64,000 bases of DNA from Prostheceraeus crozeri (GCA_907163375.1 CAJQUW010001813.1:1-64000); one strand, 5' to 3'; numbered from the stretch's first letter, positions 1-11,480 are shown. Notes: generated from the sequence alone by a model not told the origin. Program-made: numbers and translations.

Positions 1-3000
1 ACTTTATTCTTAACATACACACTATTGAAACTTCATTCTTAACTTTTAAACTGGTGAACCTTCATTTTATTTCTAGCATACAAGCAGATAAAATTTATTC
101 TTAACTTGTAAACTGATGAACCTTCATTTTTATTTCTAACATATAAACAGATAGAACTTTATTCTTAACATACACACTATTGAAACTTTATTTTTAACGT
201 GTTAACTATTGAAACTTTATTTTTAACTTGTAAACGGTTGAAACTTTGTCTTAATTCTAACATACAAACAGATAAAACTTTATTCTTAACATACACACTA
301 TTGAAACTTTATTTCTAACATACACACTATTGAAACTTTATTTTTTAACTTTTAAACTGGTGAAACTTTATTTCATTTCTGACATGCAAGCAGATAAAAC
401 TTTATTCTTAACTTGTAAACTGGTGAACCTTTATTTTTATTTCTAACATATAAACAGATAGAACTTTATTCTTAACGTACACACTGTTGAAACTTTATTT
501 TTAACTTGTAAACGGCTGAAACTTTATTTCTAACGCACAAGGCGCTTAAACTTTATTTCCATCATACACACTATTGAAACTTTATTTTAATCTGAAACTT
601 TATTTTTAACTTGTTAACGGTTGAAACTTTGTTTTATTTCAAACATACAAACAGATAAAACTTTATTCTTAACATACACACAATTGAAACTTTATTTCTA
701 ACATACACACTATTGAAACTTTATTTTTAACGTGTTAACTATTGAAACTTTATTTTTAACTTGTAGATCGGTGAAACTTTGTTTTATTTCTAACATACAA
801 GCAGATAAAATTTATTCTTAACTTGTAAACTGGTGAACCTTCATTTTATTTCTAACATATAAACAGATAGAACTTTATTCTTAACATACACACTATTGAA
901 ACTTTATTTTTAACTTGTAAACGGCTGAAACTTTATTTCTAACGCACAAAGCGCTTAAACATTATTTCCATCATACACACTATTGAAACTTTATTTTAAT
1001 CTGAAACTTTATTTTTAACTTGTTAACGGTTGAAACTTTGTTTTATTTCAAACATACAAACAGATAAAACTTTATTCTTAACATACACACAATTGAAACT
1101 TTATTTCTAACATACACACTATTGAAACTTTATTTTTTAACTTGTAAACTGGTGAAACTTTATTTCATTTCTAGCATACAAGCAGATAAAATTTATTCTT
1201 AACTTGTAAACTGGCGAAACTTCATTTTATTTCTAACATATAAACAGATAGAACTTTATTCTTAACATACACACTATTGAAACTTCATTCTTAACTTTTA
1301 AACTGGTGAAACTTTATTTCATTTCTAGCATACAAGCAGATAAAATTTATTCTTAACTTGTAAACTGATGAACCTTCATTTTTATTTCTAACATATAAAC
1401 AGATAGAACTTTATTCTTAACATACACACTATTGAAACTTTATTTTTAACGTGTTAACTATTGAAACTTTATTTTTAACTTGTAAACGGTTGAAACTTTG
1501 TCTTAATTCTAACATACAAACAGATAAAACTTTATTCTTAACATACACACTATTGAAACTTTATTTCTAACATACACACTATTGAAACTTTATTTTTTAA
1601 CTTTTAAACTGGTGAAACTTTATTTCATTTCTGACATGCAAGCAGATAAAACTTTATTCTTAACTTGTAAACTGGTGAACCTTTATTTTTATTTCTAACA
1701 TATAAACAGATAGAACTTTATTCTTAACGTACACACTGTTGAAACTTTATTTTTAACTTGTAAACGGCTGAAACTTTATTTCTAACGCACAAAGCGCTTA
1801 AACTTTATTTCCATCATACACACTATTGAAACTTTATTTTAATCTGAAACTTTATTTTTAACTTGTTAACGGTTGAAACTTTGTTTTATTTCTAACATAC
1901 AAACAGATAAAACTTTATTTTTCAACTTGTAATCTGTTGAAAACTTTATTTTGTTTCCTAACATATAAACAGCTAATACTTATTTTCTAACGTACACATG
2001 TTGAAAAGTTTATCTTTTAACTTGTAAACGGATGAAACTTTATTTCTAACGCGATTTATCATGTCAGGATTATTTTTACACATTTGATTTACAAAACATG
2101 CCTTTTAAAATACTTCATACGATGAAGTTCTTACTTTCATTTATTTCTACGCTACACACTGTTGAACTTTAGTTTTCTACTTGTAAAACAGTTTGAAAAA
2201 CTTTATTTCTAACGTACACCACTGTTGAAACTTTTTTTATTTTTCAACTTGTAAAACTGTTGAAACTTTAATTTTATTTCTAACGCCCAAGCAGCTTAAA
2301 CTTTATTTCTAATATAAATCACACTTATTGAAACTTTATCTTTAACTTGTAAACGTCTTGAAACTTTATTTCTAACGCGATTCATTATGTCAGGACTATA
2401 CACATTTTAACTTGGTACAAATTGGCTTTGGATACTCTTTGTTTTATTTCTAACGTACAAAACTGTTTAAAACTTTATTTCTTCAACTTGTAACATGTTG
2501 AAACTTTATTTCTAACGTACACACTGTTGAAACTTTATTTTTCAACTTGTAAACTGTTGAAACTTTATTTTGTTTCTAACATATAAACAGCTAAAACTTT
2601 ATTTCTAACGTACACACTGTTGAAACTTTATTTTTAACTTGTAAACGGCTGAAACTTTATTTTAACGCGCGATTCTATCATGTCAGGACTACACACATTT
2701 GATTTACAAAACATGCTTTGAATACTCATACCATGAAGTTCTTACTTTCATTTATTTCTAACGTACACACTGTTGAAACTTTATTTTTCAACTTGTAAAC
2801 TGTTGAAAATTTATTTCTAACGTACACACTGTTGAAACTTTATTTTTAACTTGTAAACGGCTGAAACTTTATTTCTAACGCACAAAGCGCTTAAACTTTA
2901 TTTCCATCATACACACTATTGAAACTTTATTTTAATCTGTAAACTGTTGAAACGATATTTTCATTTACAACTAGTAGAATGCTGAGTCTAACTTGCAAAC

Positions 3001-5630
3001 TAGTAAATCCTACGATCGAACTTTACAAACAGATAAAACTTTATTTCTAACGTAGACACTGTTGAAACTTTATTTTAACTTGTAAACGGTTGAAACTTTA
3101 TGTCTAACGTACACACTATTGAAACTTTATTTTTAATTTGTAAACTGGTGAAACTTCATTTTATTTCTAACATACAAGCTGATAAAACTTTATTCTTAAC
3201 TTGTAAACTGGCGAAGCTTCATTTTATTTCTAACGTACAAACAGATAAAACTTTATTCTTAACATACGCACTATTGAAACATTAGTTTTTACTCGCAAAC
3301 TATTGAAACTTTATTTTTAACTTGTTAACGGTTGAAACTATGTTTTATTTCTAACATACAAACAGATAAAACTTTATTTTTAACTTGGAAACTGATGAAC
3401 CTTCATTTTATTTCTAACATACAGACAGATAGAACTTTATTCTTAACATACACACTATTGAAACTTTATTTTTAACCTGTTAACTATTGAAACTTTATTT
3501 TTAACTTGTTAACGGTTGAAACTTTGTTTTATTTCTAACATACAAGCAGATAAAATTTATTCTTAACTTGTAAACTGGTGAACCTTCATTTTATTTCTAA
3601 CATATAAACAGATAGAACTTTATTCTTAACATACACACTATTGAAACTTTATTTTTAACTTGTAAACGGCTGAAACTTTATTTCTAACGCGCAAAGCGCT
3701 TAAACATTATTTCCATCATACACACTATTGAAACTTTATTTTAATCTGAAACTTTTATTTTAACTTGGTTAACGGTTTGAAACTTGTTTTTCTTACGCAC
3801 AACAAACAGATAAAACTTTATCTTAACATACACACTATTGACAACACTTTATTTCTAACATACACACTATTGAAACTTTATTTTTAACTTGTAAACTGGT
3901 GAAACTTTATTTCATTTCTAGCATACAAGCAGATAAAATTTATTCTTAACTTGTAAACTGGCGAAACTTCATTTTATTTCTAACATATAAACAGATAGAA
4001 CTTTATTCTTAACATACACACTATTGAAACTTTATTCTTATCTTTTAAACTGGTGAAACTTTATTCTTAACTTTTAAACTGGTGAAACTTTATTTCATTT
4101 CTGACATGCAAGCAGATAAAACTTTATTCTTAACTTGTAAACTGGTGAACCTTCATTTTTATTTCTAACATATAAACAGATAGAACTTTATTCTTAACAT
4201 ACACACTATTGAAACTTTATTTTTAACGTGTTAACTATTGCAACTTTATTTTTAACTTGTAAACGGTTGAAACTTTGTCTTAATTCTATCATACAAACAG
4301 ATAAAACTTTATTCTTAACATACACACTATTGAAACTTTATTTCTTACATACACACTATTGAAACTTTATTTTTTAACTTTTAAACTAGTGAAACTTTAT
4401 TTCATTTCTGACATGCAAGCAGATAAAACTTTATTCTTAACTTGTAAACTGGTGAACCTTTATTTTTATTTCTAACATATAAACAGATAGAACTTTATTC
4501 TTAACGTACACACTGTTGAAACTTTATTTTTAACTTGTAAACGGCTGAAACTTTATTTCTAACGCACAAAGCGCTTAAACTTTATTTCCATCATACACAC
4601 TATTGAAACTTTATTTTAATCTGAAACTTTATTTTTAACTTGTTAACGGTTGAAACTTTGTTTTATTTCTAACATACAAACAGATAAATACTTTATTCTT
4701 AACTTGTAAACTGGCGAAACTTCATTTTATTTCTAACATATAAACAGATAGAACTTTATTCTTAACATACACACTATTGAAACTTTATTCTTAACTTTTA
4801 AACTGGTGAAACTTTATTTCATTTCTGACATACAAGCAGATAAAACTTTATTCTTAACTTGTAAACTGATGAACCTTCATTTTTATTTCTAACATATAAA
4901 CAGATAGAACTTTATTCTTAACATACACACTATTGAAACTTTATTTTTAACGTGTACACTGTTGAAACTTTATTTTTAATCTACAAACTGTTGAAACTTT
5001 ATTCTATTTCTAACACACAAAAAGCTTAAACTTTATTTTTAACATACATACTATTGAAACTTTATTTTGTAATCTGTAAACTGTTGAAACTATATCTTTC
5101 ATTTACAAATAGTGGAACGCTTAGTCTAACTTACAAACTATTTAATCCCGCAATCTTATTTTTACAAACAGATGTAACTTTATTTCTAACGTACACACTG
5201 TTGAAACTTTATTTTTAATCTACAAACTCTTGAAACTTTATTTTATTTCTAACACACAAAAAGCTTAAACTTTATTTTTAACATATACACTATTGAAACT
5301 TTATTTTGTAATCTGTAAACTGTTGAAACTATATCTTTCATTTACAAATAGTGGAACGCTTAGTCTAACTTACAAACTATTTAATCCCGCAATCTTATTT
5401 TTACAAACAGATGTAACTTTATTTCTAACGTACACACTGTTGAAACTTTAATTTTAACTTGTAAACTCTTGAAACTTTATTTTATTTCTAACATAGAAAC
5501 AGCTTAAACTTTATTTCTAACACATACACTATTGAAACTTTATTTTTAATCTGTAAACTGTTGAAACTATATCTTTTATTTACAAATAATAGAACGCTTA
5601 GTCTAACTTGCAAACTAGTAAATCTTATTC
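1..5630. repeat. AT-rich satellite array with higher-order structure
   Basis: The whole stretch is built from variants of a unit of about 30 bp of the form AACTTTATTTCTAAC followed by a short TACA-AACT-TTGA segment. Several unit types (for example the one containing AGCGCTTAAAC and the one containing CAAGCAGATAAAA) recur in fixed order. Matching three landmarks by eye (CTTAACATAC at 9 and 1261, AGCATACAAG at 75 and 1327, GCGCTTA at 542 and 1794) gives the same offset of 1252 bp, so the first 2 kb is a higher-order repeat. Later parts are more disordered, and two stretches near 2040-2140 and 2640-2750 share a non-satellite segment (ACACATTTGATTTACAAAAC). No credible gene: open frames here are shadows of the repeat. 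Confidence 0.9.
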
Positions 5631-5786
5631 GTCATCAAATCTAACTGTTTAAATCTTCATCATGGAAATCAATGTTTCACAGTCATTTGAAAAAGATATG
5701 ATCACCCTTCATCTAACCCATCCGTTGCATGATAACAACAACTCTTCGCATAATAACATTTATTGAATAACTGTAACAAGCATGCA

Positions 5787-6335
5787 TTACAAATCAATGG
5801 TTTGAAACAGATAAAATAGATACAGCTGGTAACTGTCATATAGCGAGCAATGATAACCATATAGGACTTTGGCAGTGCTGAGGTAAGGAGGAAAGAAGCA
5901 TTGGTTATGAACGTAGCTACTACAACGAACTGACAAAATAGGAACACACAAATCCTTAAAACGTTTCGTGACTTCATGATAGTGTTGATTCACTCTACTA
6001 TCCCAAGGTGGGAGCAAAATATCATTAATGACTAGATTGGGAAATACTTTCCTCTCCTTACCAGGATTATTACAAAAAATGCGTATAACATTGAAAGCAG
6101 CTAACCATCGTTTAAAGTCAATAAGAAGAGCAGTCTCACAAGAAAAGCCATAGTCTTGCAAATATTTCAGATTAAGTCCATGAATGTGTTTTCTCGCCCA
6201 TTGATCAACATTGGGATCACAGTTGGCATGTTGATGATAGACACTAACAATCTGATATGTCCAATTGTTCATAGCAATAGCACTGAGCTCCTGCACAGGT
6301 TCACCTTCACAATCCATAAAAATGATGATAGAAGC
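5787..6335 (-). CDS. Exonuclease-fold-like protein of a virus-like cluster, 3' exon
   Basis: The reading frame runs from an apparent 3' splice site (TTACGTTTTAG, exon starting at 6335) through the first methionine at 6317 to the stop at 5787, about 182 codons. It opens with a short hydrophobic strand and an acidic D-x-E motif (MDCEGEP, residues 1-7), then QELSAI, a HIHGLN motif near residue 45, NPGKE near 84 and a YHE...FK segment near 113. This looks like a family of uncharacterised invertebrate proteins I recall as having a DxE-type (DnaQ/DEDD exonuclease-like) start; the family link is from memory and the nuclease role is inference. I could not find the upstream exon or its donor. The gene lies downstream of, and on the same strand as, the RING-like and ssDNA-binding-like genes at 6.4-7.3 kb. 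It may be partly decayed. Confidence 0.5.
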   Translation of the reverse strand, partial: ASIIIFMDCEGEPVQELSAIAMNNWTYQIVSVYHQHANCDPNVDQWARKHIHGLNLKYLQDYGFSCETALLIDFKRWLAAFNVIRIFCNNPGKERKVFPNLVINDILLPPWDSRVNQHYHEVTKRFKDLCVPILSVRCSSYVHNQCFFPPYLSTAKVLYGYHCSLYDSYQLYLFYLFQTIDL

Positions 6336-6368
6336 CTAAAACGTAAATTACACATCTAAGGAAACGTT

Positions 6369-6494
6369 CTATAACATATCACAAAATGAAGAATTACATC
6401 GATGCTTTTCACGACAAAATACACAAATGATATGATGGCAACGAAGAAGTAAAATGTATCTAATAAGACCACGTCCACGACACTCAAAGCACAT
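6369..6494 (-). CDS. Small RING-like zinc-binding ORF (partial)
   Basis: A short frame directly downstream of the 6529-7303 gene. Its 41 residues contain C-x2-C, then C-x-H, C-x2-C and a final C-x4-C, which is close to a C3HC4 RING finger, although the last pair is spaced more widely than usual. The RING could be the last exon of a longer E3-ligase-like protein or a free-standing ORF; the open frame extends upstream in overlap with the neighbouring gene. A RING protein also occurs in the Polinton at 55.6 kb, so RING genes may be part of this element family's accessory set. No start signal supports a particular start, and I used the first methionine next to the zinc motif. Confidence 0.35.
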   Translation of the reverse strand: MCFECRGRGLIRYILLLRCHHIICVFCREKHRCNSSFCDML

Positions 6495-6528
6495 AAGCGA
6501 ATTGTCATAGGGTAGAGTTAGGAAAGGA

Positions 6529-7303
6529 TTAGCAATTCTCTTTCCTTGACTTGCGTTTGGAAGTAGCATTCTTGCCCGACTTGCGCTTCGTACCACCCCC
6601 GTTAAGGATTTCGTCAATAATGTCATCTACGCTGGGTGGTTTTGGAATATATAGGATGGATTCAGTGTATATCGAGAGAGAGGCTATTTTGTTATCCTTG
6701 TGCTGACCATAATATAGTCCATTCACTTTGAAAATGATATCCCAAGTACCTTCTCCGAGCTCATCACATCTGATGGGTATTGATTGATCTCCATCCTTTT
6801 TATAATAACTACACCAATGTGATAATGGTAGGCAAATTTGATTGCCATCCCAAATCCTTCTATAGGGAGTATCCTTGTCATCTCTCGCCTTCCACTCTTG
6901 AGCAAGAGGAGTAGGAATGTCCATATTTAATGTTACGTACTCTTCAATAATGTCAAGTTGGTGGCGAATGTACGGACTCACGGGGATGAGTATGTAATCC
7001 CCATACTGATTGCTCAATATCTTCACATCAGTGGAAGGGAGCATTCCCGTTCGCAGTACTACGCTGTGATCCTCATGACGCAAGACTTGTTTAAATTTAC
7101 GCTGTAGCGGTGTAGGATTATGTACCTTTGTTGTTTCTTCCACTGGTCTCAGCTGTAGATGATCTGATTGTAGCGAACCTTGTAACGTCTGGCCACCATT
7201 TTGTCCTACTAGTGCAGCAGATGTAGAAGATGCCTGAAAATAAAAAAGATTGTATTAAGTTTACGTTCAAGGGAGGAGAGGGAGGAAAGTAGCGACTTAC
7301 CAT
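6529..7303 (-). CDS. Spliced virus-like gene related to the Polinton gene at 53.5 kb (putative DNA-binding protein)
   Basis: Two-exon gene: the ATG alone (7303-7301), a 67-bp intron (7300-7234, GTAAGT...TTTTCAG), then 7233-6529. This gives about 235 residues. The reading frame continues without a break across the junction, which supports the splice. The protein ends in a strongly basic tail (KRKSGKN...KRKSRK). The middle and end match the Polinton protein at 53498-54232 in order: a YILIPVSP / FYLQVPFF strand, then a GLYYGQH / GLYIGSH motif followed by KIASL / KVASL, then a basic tail. I infer a shared virion or DNA-binding role; no catalytic motif is visible. A TATA box lies about 100 bp upstream at 7402-7409. 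This gene is the best evidence that the 5.6-11.3 kb cluster comes from a Polinton-related element. Confidence 0.7.
7234..7300 (-). other. 67-bp intron directly after the start codon
   Basis: On the minus strand the sequence reads ATG then GTAAGTCGC at the donor, and TTTTTTATTTTCAG at the acceptor. Both sites are near consensus, there is a polypyrimidine tract, and removal fuses the ATG in frame to a 234-codon reading frame. Confidence 0.75.
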
Positions 7304-7401
7304 TTTAGTTGGATAATACAACAGGGATGTAGAGAGAGAGAATGTGCGTCCGTCACTTGTACGATTCAACGATGGAATGATTCTCACTGTGGAAGGCTCT
7401 C

Positions 7402-7409
7402 TATTTATA
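7402..7409 (-). promoter_or_regulatory. TATA box (TATAAATA)
   Basis: Minus-strand TATAAATA about 100 bp upstream of the ATG at 7303. An initiator-like CACAGTGAG lies about 30 bp downstream, near 7378. The same TATA-driven layout recurs upstream of several Polinton genes. Confidence 0.55.
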
Positions 7410-7498
7410 AAGGAATGCTTGATTCTCATTAGACAACAATCCTCATTGGAGAATAGCATCAAGTTGATTCCCACTCTCACCGATGCTTCATTCACCCG

Positions 7499-7891
7499 CT
7501 AGCGCTCATCGTCTCCTTTCACCGTCTCGACTAAAGCTCTATTGTATTCTTCCGTTGATAGGTGTGGTAAAACACGGGTGGGCAAATGTGTGTCGTCGCG
7601 CCATTGATAATAATACTCCAACAGTAGGCGACCATGCTTGAATACGCGCCTTGGATATTTCAGCAAAGTCTCATCAATCAATTTCCTACTTTGAGCCACA
7701 CTCATGAATACAATGTGGCAGACAAGCTCGTTGTGGGGGAGGGTGTGGGCATACACCAATGGTTGAATGTAGGTCGTAAGCATATCATCATTCATCATGA
7801 GTTGGAAGCCTATCACTGAAGGCAGCTCGACATACGTCCTTAGAGTCACCTAAACAATGTCCTCCATGCTCTGGGAAACTACCTGCGCCAT
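7499..7891 (-). pseudogene. Virus-like ORF of unknown function with an in-frame stop
   Basis: From an ATG at 7891 the frame is open for 13 codons, meets TAG at 7852-7850, and then stays open in the same frame to 7499 (116 further codons). The product has a hydrophobic first third, then HTLPHNELVCHIVFM and a charged helical end (YNRALVETVKGDDER). I do not recognise the family. The TAG could be a decay mutation. A 33-bp intron would also remove it, but that is too short to be likely. Another ATG at 7937 opens a different 49-codon frame over the same start region, so the start is uncertain. It sits upstream of the spliced gene at 7303 on the same strand and has its own TATA-like box at 7967-7974. 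Confidence 0.4.
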
Positions 7892-7966
7892 CGGCTAAAT
7901 CGCTCCTCTCGTCGTCAAAAGAATGTACATGGCTCATGCACTTCAACTCTCTCAGTGCTGTAGGCG

Positions 7967-7974
7967 TATTTTAT
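7967..7974 (-). promoter_or_regulatory. TATA-like box (ATAAAATA)
   Basis: Minus-strand ATAAAATA, 30-40 bp upstream of the ATG at 7937 and about 75 bp upstream of the one at 7891. It is weaker than the TATATAAG boxes of neighbouring units. Confidence 0.35.
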
Positions 7975-8214
7975 GCCACCCACCCCTACGCTCCTCTGGT
8001 GTTAACTTTCGTCTAGCAAAAAAGTCGTCATGAAATTTCAACGACGGAGTAAAAGTTTGAGATGATACACTCCTGGCAAACTAACTCATGAAGTAGCTTT
8101 GCTGTGATACATTTCTATCTGTAAACATATGGTAATGTTAAAGTGAATCTAAAACTTTTCAGCTTATTAATTGTTCATCGTTGCATCAACGCTTTAACTC
8201 GTGAACAGTTATAA

Positions 8215-8660
8215 TTTTATTTTAATTTACACTTAGTCTAACTTGTAAACTAGTAAATCTTGCGATCTTATTTTTACAAACAGTTATACCTTTATTTCTA
8301 ACATACACACTATTGAATCTTTATTTCTAACTTGTAAACTCTTGAAACTTTATTTTGATATACAAACAGCTAAAACTTTATTTCTAACGCATACACTATT
8401 GAAACGTTATTTCTAACTTGTAAACTCTTGAAACTTTATTTTGATATACAAACAGCTAAAACTTTTTATTTCTAAGTATACACCATGACACTTTAATTTT
8501 TAACTTGTAAACTCTTGAAACTTTGTTTTTGATATACAAACAGCTAAAACTTTATTTCTAACGTACACACTATTGAAACTTTATTTTTAACTTGTAAACT
8601 GGTGAAACTATATCTTTCATTTACAAATAGTAGAACGCTTAGTCTAACTTGTAAATCTTA
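8215..8660. repeat. Isolated block of the 1-5.6 kb satellite
   Basis: The same AACTTTATTTCTAAC / TTGTAAACTCTTGAAAC units as the main array reappear here after a 2.5-kb non-satellite insert that carries the virus-like genes. So the gene cluster is either inserted into the satellite or flanked by it. Confidence 0.85.
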
Positions 8661-9275
8661 TGACACTTCATATGGGTGATGATGGTAGATGAAATAGTGT
8701 TAAATAAAATTAAGATAGCTTACACTTCTGATACAGGGATAGCAATCGACTGCGATCCATGTGTAAAGAGCTTGTTAGACTACGGAAGAGAGAAGTGTGT
8801 TATGTTGCGTGTGGCGCGTGAGTGTCCTCCCATTTCATTCCATTCATCAATTCGTCTCATTGATAGAGACAGGTAGAACTCATGGTTCTCATAACGTATG
8901 CAATGGAAAGTTTTAGGTAACCTTCGACAGTTGGCTAAATGTCGCCCTGGCGCGAATGCATACTACGTTGAGACAGAGGCAATCACTTGCAAACATGACG
9001 CAGAGAGGTTTAACAAGATTGACCATTGCCGAATGTCCCTTGCGGTATACATAGCTACGGGTTTCACCGCCGCCCTTTACAGGAACGCCCGTCGAAAGGA
9101 AGTATTACACCGAACTTCATTTGCAACGTTCAAGTTGACTGATAGCAGATTCAACTTAATGATAGTATTCGCCAGTCCGAAGACTGCCCAGGACAAACCG
9201 CGTGGAGGTTCTATCATGTCTTGCCCCATGGTGGCCCTTAAGAGAGCCGGTGGTTCGTTCTCGGGGGTCGTCATC

Positions 9276-9542
9276 TTACAGCCTACCGATTCTGCTGAGA
9301 GAGTCTTTGACTCTCTCCTTGGTAGCAGTGTCGACTTCCACGCTAATTGGTATATGACTGAAAAGTGGAATGTAGCGCCATTCCGTTGGATTGACAACAC
9401 TTGCTGTCATCGCATTACCAATCTGAGCAAGATTGTTGTGGACTCTGTCTTGCTCCTCTATTCTAGCAAATTCATCAAATAAATTTCGCGGCCTTAACTG
9501 CGGTCCGCGAGGAGAGCTGACTTGACTGTTCGGCGTCTGCAT
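9276..9542 (-). CDS. Small hydrophilic ORF behind a TATA box, unknown function
   Basis: An 88-codon frame whose ATG lies about 35 bp downstream of a strong TATA box (TATATAAA at 9574-9581). The start was chosen on that basis; a longer frame to 9599 would begin upstream of the box. The protein is soluble, rich in N, E, R and S, and helical near its middle (LFDEFARIEEQDRV). I recognise no domain. Arrangement and strand match the cluster at 5.7-8.0 kb. The opposite strand has a longer open frame (8898-9482), but no promoter or protein-like composition supports it. Confidence 0.4.
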   Translation of the reverse strand: MQTPNSQVSSPRGPQLRPRNLFDEFARIEEQDRVHNNLAQIGNAMTASVVNPTEWRYIPLFSHIPISVEVDTATKERVKDSLSRIGRL

Positions 9543-9573
9543 GATTGAAATGAAATGAAATGAGAGGCAGTGG

Positions 9574-9581
9574 TTTATATA
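9574..9581 (-). promoter_or_regulatory. TATA box (TATATAAA)
   Basis: Minus-strand TATATAAACC, 32-39 bp upstream of the ATG at 9542, a spacing that gives a very short 5' leader. Confidence 0.55.
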
Positions 9582-10889
9582 CCCTCTAACACGACGCAAC
9601 GTTCAAGTTGACTGATAGCAGATTCAACTTAATGATAGTATTCGCCAGTCTAAAGACTGCCCAGGGCAAACCGCGTGGAGGCTCTATCATGTCTTGCCCC
9701 ATAGTGGACGATTATACGATAGTGTGTTAGTAGATTTCAATCGCTGAAAAGGGAAGATGAGAATCATTTCATTTGTCTCATCAACGTTTATCATGGGAGC
9801 AATCATTGAAGGGGCATCTAATGAATTACATTTCACTCTACTCCATATCATAAAGACTAACCTTTGTCGAATGGCTGAAGTACTCTGACCTGGCGAGAGA
9901 AAGCGTCACGTTGAGTATGAAGTCGAACGCCCAACATGAGCAACGGCTCAGAGGTTTCGGTCTAACAAACGACGAACAACCCGTGCAACACAATCCCTCT
10001 ACGGCAGTACCCGCCGTCCCGAAGGAACGCTCGAGCAAAGGAGGTATTACAGCGATGATGTGCTTTATGAGCAGAAGTGAATCTCTTGATAGCAAGAGAC
10101 TATTCAACTAGATAGCAAGTCAAAAATAAGCTGATAGCAGGACAAATGTATAGTCAGTAATTTACACTTAGTGAGGAATGATAGATTTGAGTGTAGTGAG
10201 TGGCACTTGATCCCGTCGACAGCCCGAAGGCCTTGTACTGATCACTAGGGAAGTGAGAGATCTTCCCCGATACCCGCTATTTACAGCTTAAGACATCATT
10301 GTCACTGCCCCGAAGTGGTAACAGCAACGCCGAGTCAAAGGTAGTGAACAGTAGCTGGGATCTAACCCCTCAAAGCTGCCTTAGACTTAGTTAAATTTGA
10401 AATCTGATAGCACATTTGAACTTAGCATACTTGAAAACCTTGAGGAAACATCCCAAGTTATTGCTTTGATCAGCTTGATAGCAAGCCGTAGAGAGCTTGA
10501 TTCACCAGCGTTTTGCAATGGAGATGTTTAGAGGCCACCCATGACAAGATAGCTAAGACTCAACCGATTGGCGTTCAAAGTGCTACGTTGAGAACTGTGT
10601 CAAATGCCCAACATGAGACATGAGTTGTCCCAGCGGTTACGGTCTAAACTATGACACACTCCCTTGCCACACTTATCACTACGGCATCGTCCGCCGTCCC
10701 GAAGGAACACCCTGCCAGTGGAATATTACAGCAAAACTCTCCGTGTCTTGCTCGCTTTCAGTGAAAAGCCGCTTATACCATGAGAAGACTGGCTCAGACA
10801 TCATTAAAAATGCTTTCATTGACTTCAGCAGGGTCGAAAACCCCAGAAAACCTCCAAAACTAGTGAATTTAAAATTTTCAACTTTTTAG

Positions 10890-11480
10890 CACTACTTATG
10901 AAATTTTATAAGTAGTCTATCACTTAGGGCAGGTCAATAGCGACCGAACCTTTTTTGAATCAAGTCAAACGGACTTGTAGAAGCAAAGTTACAAGCCTTT
11001 AAAGTTTTGGAGTCTTTTATGGCCTGGAGACGAAGGCCATCTCCTGGCGAACCTCTAAGTCTGACGCCTTAGCTGATATCAGCAATGAAATTTTCTAAGT
11101 CGGTTTCTTACAGAAACCCGGAATTTGGAATGTCCGAAGCTATCATCGGAGCTCAGAGAGACGACCTACCTCTGACAATCGCTCTCGTCTGAATGACAAG
11201 TCTCTCTGAGTTCCCAGCTTATATAGTGTGTGACGATCAGCTGATGACGTAATACCCAACATCCAAACACTAAAAACCCGTCTATCTCCGGTTCTAGTGC
11301 TCCGATTGAGCTGGAAATACACCATTTCCATGTAGAATTTGACGCTAAATCCGAATCTGGCCTCCGTTTTCCCATCCGATGCTTCGTTTTGGCTCTACAG
11401 TAGGCAGCCATCGCAAAAATTCTAACTCGTTTTTTCGAAAAATTTTGAAAATTTTTCTCTCCGATTGACTTGAAACTCTC
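10890..11480. other. Non-coding stretch at the edge of the virus-like cluster
   Basis: No gene is visible apart from the TATA box on the minus strand. From about 11270 the sequence turns into the family of repeats that fills 11.4-13.1 kb (CCGATTGA...GAAA, CCGTTTTCCCATCCGATGC). Confidence 0.5.
11218..11225 (-). promoter_or_regulatory. TATA box (TATATAAG) with possible leader exon
   Basis: Minus-strand TATATAAGC is the same octamer used by Polinton genes at 37105, 54318 and 55575. About 30 bp downstream is an initiator-like TTCAGACG, then a possible donor (CAGAG|GTAGGTC, near 11172). No convincing coding exon could be joined to it. Confidence 0.4.

Larger units (their letters stand above)
9123..9708. 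repeat. 113-bp direct duplication (9123-9235 and 9596-9708)
   Basis: The segment starting GCAACGTTCAAGTTGACTG and ending at CTTGCCCCAT-GTGG occurs twice, 473 bp apart, with only a few differences. The second copy lies immediately upstream of the TATA box at 9574-9581. More diverged blocks with CCGCCGTCCCGAAGGAAC and GTATTACA recur near 9080, 10010 and 10690, so the 8.9-10.8 kb region is an older set of imperfect repeats. Confidence 0.75.

Noticed and set aside
3100-3285. ORF of repeated short words in the satellite
   Set aside because: Pure consequence of the satellite unit; no start context or conserved composition.
1-5630. CRISPR-like array
   Set aside because: Repeats are contiguous variants of one unit, with no unique spacers, and the DNA is animal.
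5702-5977. Hydrophobic minus-strand frame
   Set aside because: Shadow of the exonuclease-like ORF in another frame.
8898-9482. 194-codon plus-strand frame
   Set aside because: Opposite the TATA-linked minus-strand ORF and across diverged repeats; no promoter or recognisable motif.
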